From positions 9,567,756 through 9,631,755 of the forward strand of contig OW388292.1 in assembly GCA_936450465.1 (NCBI GenBank): 64,000 nucleotides of DNA, given 5' to 3'. Position 1 is the first letter of the stretch. Each line of letters starts with the position of its first letter. Under the pieces are notes generated by a model. It was given only the letters and a program-made list of their open reading frames with translations. It ran no database searches and was not told where the DNA came from. The position numbers and the translations under genes are program-made. Shown piece after piece: positions 48,101 to 60,100 of the stretch. Origin of the DNA: Gibbula magus. Its lineage: Eukaryota > Mollusca > Gastropoda > Trochida > Trochidae.

Positions 48101-51100
48101 CTGGGGTGGGTTAAGGTTTTGATAACACAGTGTGTGATACAAGAACGTTCAAATCTAATACCCCCATTTCACTGAAAGTAGTCAGTAAGTTGTCAGTGAG
48201 TTGTCAGTGACTCGTAATGAGGTGTATATGAGTCTCCAAGAGTTTTTAAGAGTCTTTAAGAGTTGGGAGGTCAAATTAGGTCGGAAGTGGGTATTTGAAC
48301 ATGTTCAAAAACTCACTCCAGACTTTTTCAGTCAGGCGATGTTCGTACTTTTCTACAGAAAATTCCAGAAATTTCATCAAATCATAGCATTCGTGATCTA
48401 ATCGTAAATGGCTAGTATCTGATTCCTATTGGGTCGTATTAAGTCGTCTTGTCAGTCGTATTTTCTCATATCCAGTCATATTGAGTCATGGTGGTCGTGT
48501 GTGTGTCGGGAATAGGTCTTCCCCCTAAAATACTTGCCGACCTGTGACTAAACACGACAATAGGGTCAAATAACTTGTATGTGATTCGTAAGTGAGTTGT
48601 ATCTAGGTAGTGATGAGTCGCCATGGTTGGAACGAGTCGTTATTAGTCAAGAGTGGGTCGGGAATGAGTTCTTGTCAGAATCGTGGTGGCGAATTAGTGT
48701 CGGGAAAGAGTTGACAGTTAGTCGTGAACGGGTCAGGAGTTCCTCCTCACTACATCGTAAGTAACTCGTAGAAATATCAAATCTTGAAATTGAGACTATG
48801 AGAGTAGCGAATGAAGGATACAGGAAGTCACAGATGGGGTCCATGAAGTTGAGATGTTCACACGACTTGTCCACCGTCATCAGGATCTCGTACAACTCAA
48901 CCGTCAGCTGAAACAAACATATGTGCTCATTAACAGAACTCAACAGAAAACAACTTCCAACTTTAGTTAAACATATGATGCTTTTTTATTATTAATTTCA
49001 TTAAAAAAAATACAGTTGTGCATACAATTGTATGGTCTTTTCGACTATTAGTTTTTATAAAAGATCTTCCAGAAAGATTGCTTTTTAAAGAAAGAAATGA
49101 AATTTGAAATATTGAAAATAATTTTGTCAAAGAAGATTAACCCTTGTGGAAATTGAGATGTCAATTAAAGGCCCTGTTTCCCGATGGCAAGAGGGGAGTT
49201 ACTACAGAGTAAGGAAATGTCATTGAAATATCCACTATTCTTGCACATTATGATTAGAGTGTCAGGATGGACTGAACTCGGATAAGACAGACTTCAAGGT
49301 TCAAGTAAAGCATCAGTCCTCACCTCCAGCAGACACCTCGTCCTCTCCACGTGAAGTCTCTGCAGGAACGGACCAATCAGATGACAGAGATATAGATACT
49401 GCTCCTCAGTCCGTATGATGGGCTTCAGGCGCTCCTTCAGAAATCTGTAATCAAGAGATTTCTTTTCATCATGTAGATGCATAAAAACAATTTTTTCTTC
49501 AAACTCAAGTTACTGAATCAGGTGTGACCACGTCAATAGCTGTAAAATCGTCCCTTGGCAGGTCTTTTATACATATAAGTATAACGTACTGAGGAAGTTG
49601 ACAGAGCTGTTCGATGTCAGTATGGTGCCAGATAGCGTGACATAGTCCCATTAAGAACCTGTAGCGTTGCGGGAGTTATACACTAAAATATCATACTGAG
49701 AGGGAATTATTCAAGAGTGACGTACTGAGGAAGCTGACAGAGCTGTCCTATGCCGGCGTGGTGCCAGATAGCGTGACAGAGTCCCAGCAGGTAGCTGCAG
49801 TGCTGCTCGGCGAAGACGATGTGGCTGGAGTGGAAGTTGAACATCTGGAAGGGATACTTGTAGCTCGCTGTTGCCAGGCTCGCGCTGTTGAATGCGTCAA
49901 CCACCCGGTCGTTCAGAACAACCCAGAAAGGCTCCTACCAACAGAGGAAGGAATTATAAGGAAGTTTTATTTATGATTCAATCACACTGATTAGCTCAAA
50001 ACGGTTTTCACAAAACAGGAGACTAAGAAAACCCACGTTGAACATTTGCAGAATAAGATCTGAATTATTGCTCAACCAATCAGCAGCTTGTGTTTCAAAG
50101 GTGACTAACAAGTTAGTTGTAGAAAACATAACTAAACAGCAAGATTAAGAGAATATTACAGACACTTAACACTTCTCGAACACACAGATGCTAATATCCA
50201 AATACATATTTCCAAACTCACCGGCAGGGCTGTCAGAACGAGACCAACAGCATTCATCCAGGACATGATCTTGTCTCTCGGCAACTGAAAACAGCTGAAA
50301 CAACACAAAGCTCTCTGTCAGTCGTGATTGGCTGAAAATTTCACGACATCTGACACTTCAGCCAATCAGATTGAACAGATTCACGACAAAGTCATCTGGG
50401 ATATTGTGTTTCTGACTTATTACATGTATAACAAAAATAAAATACAATTCATCTGTCTATAATTTCAAATACCTACCCTATCTTGTCTGGAGAAAGATTC
50501 AGTACATGCTATTTTTACCATTGGGCACATCCGAACAACAATGATTGTTAAATGACAATGCATAATATAGTCAGGATGTTGTCATTGGTTGACTGATGTC
50601 CATCCTCTACCCCAGCCACTCCAAGTCAGGATGTTGTCATTGGTTGACTGATGTCCATCCTCTACCCCAGCCATTCAAAGTCAGGATGTTGTCATTGGTT
50701 GACTGGTGTCCATACTCTACCCCAGCCATTCAAAGTCAGGATGTTGTCATTGGTTGACTGATGTCCATCCTCTACCCCAGCCATTCAAAGTCAGGATGTT
50801 GTCATTGGTTGACTGATGTCCATCCTCTACCCCAGCCATTCAAAGTCAGGATGTTGTCATTGGTTGACTGATGTCCATCCTCTACCCCGGCCATTCAAAG
50901 TCAGGATGTTGTCATTGGTTGACTGATGTCCATCCTCTACCCCAGCCATTCAAAGTCAGGATGTTGTCATTGGTTGACTAATGTCCATCCTCTACCCAAG
51001 CCATTCAAAGTCAGGATGTTGTCATTGGTTGACTGATGTCCATCCTCTACCCCAGCCATTCAAAGTCAGGATGTTGTCATTGGTTGACTGATGTCCATCC

Positions 51101-54100
51101 TCTACCCCAGCCATTCAAAGTCAGGATGTTGTCATTGGTTGACTGATGTCCATCCTCTACCCCAGTCATTCAAAGTCAGGATGTTGTCATTGGTTGACTG
51201 ATGTCCATCCTCTACCCCAGCCATTCAAAGTCAGGATGTTGTCATTGGTTAACTGATGTCCATCCTCTACCCCAGCCATTCAAAGTCAGGATGTTGTCAT
51301 TGGTTGACTGATGTCCATCCTCTACCCCAGCCATTCAAAGTCAGGATGTTGTCATTGGTTGACTGATGTCCATCCTCTACCCCAGCCATTCAAAGTCAGG
51401 ATGTTGTCATTGGTTGACTGATGTCCATACTCTACCCCGGCCACTTTAGTTTCCTACCATCTTGTCTAAGTAGCATGCATTAGATCATATTTCAGTTAGA
51501 CTGTTAGGCAGACACAAGAAGGCTTGAAGACCATTTGGTCCGATAATGTTTACAGGACCTGGGTACCATGCACAAAGCTGGAAGGTGAATGTAGATAAGA
51601 CACTGAGGTAACTGTAGGGTTAAGTCCCATTTTTGAAGACTAACCACAGCATAAATTCCTTTGTGAAGATATCCATTAACTATAATCAAAATGATTTCAT
51701 GTTTGAACAAGTCATGCAAACCTACAACCTGTGACATAAAATATTTAACAGTCATGTCACAAAGCCAAATTTCATATTTTTTCATTTACTTTGAAACACA
51801 TTCAAGCTTACATAATTCCATTGGTACAGCATTAACAACAAAAGCTGAAAAAGAAGACCTCCCATAACAAGAGATGATCTGATAGGGAAACTAGGGAAGA
51901 CGGAGGAGGAAGTGAATGAGAGAATAGAGGAGGAGGAATGAAATGAAGACCAGGGTCGTGGATTATACTCACAGACTGCACAGAACCAGGAACACCTAAA
52001 GCTTTTGACACACACATCTCCAGTCAAGTAATGGTTTCACGACTACAGACAAGGAGTCAGGTTTTCTATGTACTGTGTGAGTACTTTCATAAGATCATAT
52101 TCTTCCCTTGATGTAATAATTATGCAAAATTAATTATTTTAGAAGCTTGAAAAAAGGAAATTTAAAAGAATATGTAAATTTGCGTTTGATAGAGGTTTGA
52201 TCTCAGGATATATGACAAATAAGTGTATCCTATATTCCTTGTCCAGTAGTTTGAACTAACAAACAAGCAACACATGCATTATTGTCTAAAATATAACACA
52301 TGCAAAACTATGTACACAAAGTATAAGACAAATATATTAAATAATATTTATAAAAACATGGGTGTATAATACAAATATACAATGTAAACATGCAAAAAGT
52401 AGTACAATTTGTTAAGACACACATGCAGATCTAGCAGTTACAGACTGGTTGAAGGTTGAAGGTTGAAGGTTGAAGGTTGAGTTTGAGGTTGAAGGTCTTA
52501 CACATCAACTTATTGCAAGTGAGCACAGAACTAAATTAAAACTTATAAAAAACGCCAAAATCACTTATTTTACTGTCAGACAAAAATACTAAGGCCAAAA
52601 AATAAAAATAAATGTTTCTGGTCTTTACAGGCTGACAAAAATGATGAGATGACGCAATTTTAAAAATTTATTAACAACATTATTTATTTGGGAATTGAAG
52701 AAATTAACAAACAAAATTTCTACAATTATTTATATAAATAAAGCACAAACCCTCTTAAATGTGTGTTGCTATTCCAAATAGTCAATTATCTCACCCCTAC
52801 ACTCCATCTTAACAGAAGCGAGTGACATTTTCTATGTCTATGTTTTCTGAGGCTAAAAAATTATAGTTATTTGTCCCTTACTTTTGTTAAAACCTAGAAA
52901 AAAAAAGACCTGAGGCGTGGGTTTGAAACCAGAAACAAATTTTATTTTTTTTTGCCTAATGAAAAGACATTTAAATCAAGTTTATTTTATAAAACGTCTA
53001 CGGTACACATACGATACAACACAAACTAATTTGTGTAGGTAATCATATGGTCATGGCAATTTGACAATGAAACGATTTTGTCAAGAGAAAGAAAGAATAA
53101 ATAGCTAAGAACCATTTGTCAAGACAAAGAAAGAATAAATAGCTAAGAACCAATCTAAAGAAACCATGCTTCCATTTCATATCAGAACTCCCATGCAAAT
53201 ACACATGTGTATCAGAAATGTCTAATTCAATGACTGTATTTTTTCCCCGATAATAAAGGTCATTGTCTGTATGAATATTAACAGTTGAATTATCTTGATT
53301 TTCACTACCAAAGTGAAGAGAACATAAAAATGTGAAAGACTAGTCAAATAACCAAATGTGATCTTTTGTCCTGATTCATGGTCTCATTGATGATAAGCAC
53401 CGATAGTGAAAACTGTTCAGCACAATATATATATCTGATTTGTGATGAGAGAGATTCGAGCATGAAGAAGGTAACATATTAGCTTTTATTGGTCTTCAAC
53501 CTAAACTCTCCTGAAAATATCTATTCATCAAAACCGATGTCATCAAACTCAGTGATGCCCTCAAAGACTATTTGGTATGCTGACTGGACCATGGCTCGTT
53601 GAACTGCCCAGCCAAACAACTGATCATCTACTGACTGCTTGATTGACCACCTGCTTCACAAATTATACCGCAATACCCAATCTTTAGCTACTGGATAGAA
53701 ATATACCGCAGTAGCCTACCTTCAGCTAGTGGACAGAAATATACCACAATACTCTACCTTTAGCTTGTGGACAGAAATATACCACAATATCCTACCTTTA
53801 GATACTGGATAGAAATATACCACAATACCCAATCTTTAGCTACTAGATAGAAATATACCACAATTCCCTACCTTTAGCTACTGGATAGAAATATACTACA
53901 AGATAGAAATACTCTTATCTTTAGCTAGTGGACAGAAATATACAGCAATACCCTATCTTTAGCTAGTGGACGGAAATATACCGCAATACCCTATCTTTAG
54001 CTACTAACTAATCCTGAGAGTTCTGATTCCTGAAGATTGGCAACTTACAATGCTTTTGAACTAATTGATTTATTAGCAATACTATAATTTATAATACATA

Positions 54101-57100
54101 TTTTAAGTTATAAAATACCAAAATTCTTCTGCACCCAATTCAATCCTTTCACCTGATCAGACCAACCTGTAACTTTCTACTCTAATAACTGTCCTCACCG
54201 AACACCGCCCATCTAGCCGACCATCTGATAGACGGACTGACGGACGAACGGACTACATGATTGACTACATGTGACACGCAACAAGGACTAGATCTGCCAG
54301 GTCTCACCAAAGGTCATCTTTGTACCTCTTCAGAGCGACGTCGAGGAGTGCGTTGCCGACGATGGTGCTGCCTACAGGGAGAGCCATGAGCTCTACACAC
54401 GTTGCGTGAAGGGCGTGCGCTGCAGGATTGGGGAACTCATTGAAGCGCCAGTCACAGTTCGGGAAGGGGGGAGGAATTTTACCTCCTATTGCTTAGGCTT
54501 GTTAAGAAGTATATATTTCATGTTTGAGGTGTATGCTGCCAGCTGTACGTTAACAAAATGTAGATTCAATACCTGTTTATATCATTCAGAGCCGAGTGCT
54601 GAATCTAATTGAAGATACGAGCTAGATTGAAAGGATACTGTCGACAAGACGCCCAATAAGTCTCACATAGTAATCTTGGTCTGGCATCCAACTGAGGTCG
54701 TCCGCCGACATCTGCAGTAGTCGTGTGTAGTCCTCCGACAGACACCAGTTGGGTGGTCTGATATCCTTGAACGCGCCTGAAACAGGGGGAGTAACTCTTC
54801 TGCATCAGCTGATAATGATGTATCAAAGATTTATTATTACTGAGCATGTATCTTGAAGCATGGATGCATTTAGTTATTGTTTTATATGGTTTTGACCCAT
54901 ATATGGATACATCAAGGATGCAGAAATCGGTCTATTTGCCGGACATGTCCGATACACCTGTCACCTGCACCTATATGCAAATCTGAACTAATAGCAGGAG
55001 AATGACAATAAAATTATTTTCAGTTCATGAAATAGAATATATCGGACTCTTTTATATTCCTATAAATGTTATATAAAGAAGGGTCTAATGTCTATACCAA
55101 TGATGCCATGGACTAATCTCCTCTTGAGACCAGACTTGCCGGCAAGCCGCTTCTCGTAGTAGAAGAGAGTGTTGTACAGGTACGTCACCGGACGGTCTGG
55201 AATAAAAACAATTATTAACATTCACTGGTTCTGGGCCTCCTTTTACACAGCAATGAGGTGATCGTAGTCATGGTTACATAAGTGTAATGGTAAAGAAAGG
55301 GAAGGTAGGGTAACCTTAGTAAAGATTGCTTTGTGAAAGGAGCCCACAGTATATTTGAGAAATATGGCTGTCCACACTGGGTCAATAAAGACTAGAAACT
55401 ATTATCTTTTGTTAAAACTTTTGGTCAAATAAATCACCGGATACAATTGGATCTCAGCTTTGGTTGTACTCTACTCTTCCTCCTTTACCAAGCACAAGAG
55501 GATCTGAGCCTTGAATGCCTGACATTGCCTTCACTGTGCTGCTTGTTTAGAACTAAGGGCGGTTCAAACTAAACTCAAGTCTCACCGTGGAACTTGTAGA
55601 GACAGCCAATCTGGTCGAGGATACTCTCCAGGATCTTCTGTACCTTCTGGAACTCCAGCAAGCGGTGGATCGTCACATCCAGTACCTGTGGGGAGAGACA
55701 GATTACTTCACTGTTTGACAACCAAATACTATCCAGTAAGGGACCAAATAATGCTTTAAGCTAGTAAAACTATGATTATTAGCAAATACAATTTTTAAGC
55801 AAAATGATCTCCAAAGTTTTTGTGACGGAAGAAATGTATTTATGTCTGTTACCGTTGAACATAAAACCGTTCTCATTTCCTAATTAAAAATTTGATAAAA
55901 CTGATGAAGGAAACAACTTCAATGTTCAGCAAGGGAATTATGATGTTAAGTGAGTGAATGAGTTACTGTTTAACACTGCTTATTGTAACATAAATATATT
56001 CTTTGACTTATTGTTTTGCAGCTTATCACAGCAATACATAATGAGTGGCATGTTAGGAAGTACATACCGGGAGGAAGCGGAGACAGACGTTGCCGAAGTA
56101 GACCGGCAGATGCTGGTGGTGGATCGGGTTGCTCATGTCCTGGATACCCTCGTAATAAAACTTCTCCGGGTATTTCTGTAAGGAATAGGAAATGATAACA
56201 ATGATACCACCACATCAACAACACTACTGATAACACTTATTTAGACATCAGAAATACATGTCATTTAGATGAACAAATGTAGCAATGTTATATTTGGGAT
56301 CACACTTTCTATATTGTTGAGTTCTCGGTGGGTGAATGGTTAGCTGTTGGGACAGCCAGTGCTGGTGATTGGTGCCTGACTGGGGTGTGGGTTTGATTCC
56401 AACAATGTACTCGTCCCCAAAAAAGTAGAAGAATTTGTACTATTGCAGATAGTGTGATCCCAAACATTACATTGTTACTCATGTAGACAGGAAGAGAATC
56501 ATAATAAGAAGTATGTGAGTTACCTTATGGAATGCCATATGTTTCTCGTGCCAGTTGGCCTGCTGCCAGTGCTCTGGTGTGTTCTGTAATTTATCATTAT
56601 AATATGATAGAATCATTCACATGTTAATTCACGTTCCAATATCAGGCTTTATGTTTCTTGGTATTTTGGATTACTTGATGACTGTACAAGAGAGTATGAT
56701 ACGATTACCCATTTTGGACTTATGCCTCATTTTCCATTACAATCATTCATCATACACTGGAAAGACAACATATCGTCTTTTTCTAGATACGAAATTGAGA
56801 TGATGGTGATGAATTTAAAGCACCTTGTGGAAAGGTTGATATCTACATTCACAGAGTAAGACAAGGGAACCTTTCGACCATTAACATTGTATAAGGCAAT
56901 AAGATTAAGTAAGATCAAGCAATGTATAAACACTTACATCTTTGACGAAGTCGTGTACGCGACTCTTGAAGTCTGTGAGATGGACAAGTAGCAGCTGGAC
57001 GATCAGACATCGCATCTGGGCCTCATTTCCCTCCAGGTTCCGCAGAATCTACAATAATTAGCCAACTCATTACCTACAACAATATCAATCATCTTGCTGT

Positions 57101-60100
57101 TCTCGATTTCAACTTGATAAAGATATTAATAAAGAAAATCATTGATCATTTCTGTCACTCATTTTCTTAAAGGAAAGATGTTCCATTTGAACGTACATAT
57201 CAAAGACATTGATCTAATAAAACCTAACACTTTTCAAAATTCAAAGGTACATATAGCATAAACATTTTGGAATTATGACAGTTGAAATAATTATTTTTTT
57301 TAATAACTAACCGTAAAAAATAATTATTTAATAAAAAATTAACATTGGACCGCCGTAAGTGGGTCCAAACCCTGGCAGTTCCAACCAAGCCAAGGGCAGG
57401 TAACTCTCATCTCACCACTAATAAATCTGGCAAGCAGATAGAACTAGTTAAGTGTTTGCGGGTTACCGCAAAAGCAGAGCAGCCCCAAAATTTAGGGTCT
57501 CGCCTTTCCTTTTCCGCCTTCTCGTCAGCATCAATAAAATGGGAATTTTTTAAAACATTTTTTTTCATTATTAGAGTTATTGCTAACAAGTTGAATCATC
57601 ACTGGGGTCACTTTTCACAAGTTTGATCTTAAAACCTATTTCAGATTTAAGAATTTAATCAAAGGGTTAACATGGCCTTAAGCAATATCTCATGACCTTG
57701 ACTTTTGACCTTCAAGGTCACACAATCGATAATCACTTTTCATTGTGTATAAAATCATGTAACGATTCAAAGTGTTAATAGTTGAAATAAGACATTTTCT
57801 CAAAAGCATGCCTAAGTCGTGCCCTCGCTGTGACCTTGACCTTTGACAGATCTTAGCGAAAACCTTTTCAAATTTTGTCTTTTCTCCATAGTTGATATAT
57901 ACCAAATAAGAGCCTGAGAGCACAAATATTTTGCAAGTTATTGTGTTTACAAGGAATTTTTTTTAGTGATTTCAGAACTCATGACCTTGACCTTTGACCT
58001 TGAATGTGAACATGTCAAAATCATTCACCAGGTTTATAAGAAAGAAGCTATGTATATGAGGTATTTATGCCTTCTTGGGAAAAGGTTATTTAGTGATTTC
58101 AGCACTGGTGACCTTGACCATATTTCGTGCCCTTGACCTTTAAAATTCAAGGTCAAACAATCAGTGATCACTTTTCATTGTGTATAACAATCATGTAATG
58201 ATTCAAAGTGTTAACCCTTAACTTGCGGGTCCCGTAATTATCCGGGAGGCTCATAGAGAAAAATGTTAGACCCCTTGGCGAGATGCGTACGTTGGACTTA
58301 GTGCATTTACCGGGTCAGTAATAATTATATTTGCCCCCCAGGCGAAATGCGAAACGAAGTGTGTCCGTATATCGCCACATGAAAACTTGTTTACATACAT
58401 CTCGCAGTTAGCCACGATAACGAGTCTGTGTGAATGTCCGGTCGAAATATCAAGTAAAATTCACACAAAATTGCGTGGGCATTGTTGACCCGTAACGCAT
58501 CGATAATTAGCTTTACAAAAGGCCAATTTTGTCGTGCTCCGCTCCGAAGCCTTATTTCGCTTGGGGCTATTTTCACCCATGTGTTTGCACTGCCTCGGGT
58601 TTGTCTCGCCCGTACCTGCTATCTGCCTCGCATCTAGCGAGACGGGGAAAAAATCGGCAAATCGCCTTACTCCCGCACTTCATATCATGTGAGCGAATCG
58701 TTTGTTTTCAAAAAACAATACGGCAAAATAAAGGGGAAACAATGGACTACATTCCCATATAAAATTAGAAAATCTCAAAAAAATAATAAAGACACAGCAA
58801 GCGCCGTGAAATAGGTCATGTTTACACTTCATAAATTTTGAAACAATCGGCGATTTTCACAACTTCTAAAACATTTATCACGGCTAAAATACTGAATGCA
58901 TTTTCATAATTTTTATATCACAATAAACCGAAAAGAATAATCTTTTATTCTATATAAAATGCGCATATTTATTCACAGAAATAAAGATACAATTTTACCT
59001 TTCTGAGAGGCATGTGAAACCAAACGGCACACAAACTAATCAACATATTTTCATCAGTTATGGTTCGAGGTTAGCGTTTATTTGAAAAGTCAAACAACAT
59101 AACCATATTTGGGTTGACATGTGCTTATTTGTCAACTGGTTCGAGATTATGATTTCTTGGAAAAGTGCGATGAACGACCGTTTGCAATGCCGCATACATG
59201 TTGTAAGTATTGACGATTTTATAGGTGGAAATAAAGACAAACTTTACATAGCTATAGAATTATAACCAAAGGTCGCATTCTAATAATTTTTATATCATTG
59301 TGAAGCTAGACATCTTGTCTTCAATTCCGTATATAAATGGATTTTTTCGTTTGGTATTTATGATGTTACGAGGCCCTAATTAAAGACAATCTTTCGAAAG
59401 TAATAGAATAAAAACAAAAAATCATAGAAAATTCATTCAAAGTTTCGGGTGTGAATTAGCCATTTGTGTACGGGTGTCGCTACTTGAATTTGTATTGAAC
59501 GCCCGTATATAGTCCTTATTCGCCATGTAGATGCGGTATATTTCGTAAAAACGGTACCGGAATCGCCGCCTGGAAATTCCGCCAGCAGAGCTCGTTAGTG
59601 CCTAAGCTCAAACTACTGCTGCGAGCTGCGAGCCTGTAAATTCCGCCACAGGGGCTAAAAATGGTAAAATATATATACGCAACGTAAGGGTTAATAGTTG
59701 AAATAAGACATTTTCTCAAAAGCATGCTTAAGTTGTGCCCTCGCTGTGACCTTGACCTTTGACGGATGGTAGCAAAAACCTTTTCAAATCATGGCCTTTC
59801 TCAATAGTTGATATACACCAAATAAGAGCCTGATAGCACAAATATTTTTCAGTTATCGTGTTTACAAGGATTTTTTTTAGCGTTTTCAGAACTCGTGACC
59901 TTGAATATGAACATGTCAAAAAAATTCCCCAGGGGCATAAGTAAGAAGTTATATATATGAGTTCTCAAAACTTTCTAGGAAAAAAGTTATAGCCAATACA
60001 AAACGCGGCGGCGGCAGCAGAAACTGCGCAAAAACTGATAGCAGTCCTGACTAAACACTAAACACTAAACACTACTGATGACTGTAAGAACTAGACACTG

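Noticed and set aside
55935..55990. Third SINE-tail fragment (GTGAGTGAATGAGTTACTGT)
   Set aside because: It resembles the 3' module of the other two SINEs, but I could not find target duplications or clear ends, so I did not list it as an element.
57345..57626. 93-codon plus-strand frame in the MED23 intron
   Set aside because: It is antisense to the host gene, unrecognisable, and lies in an intron otherwise filled with repeats.
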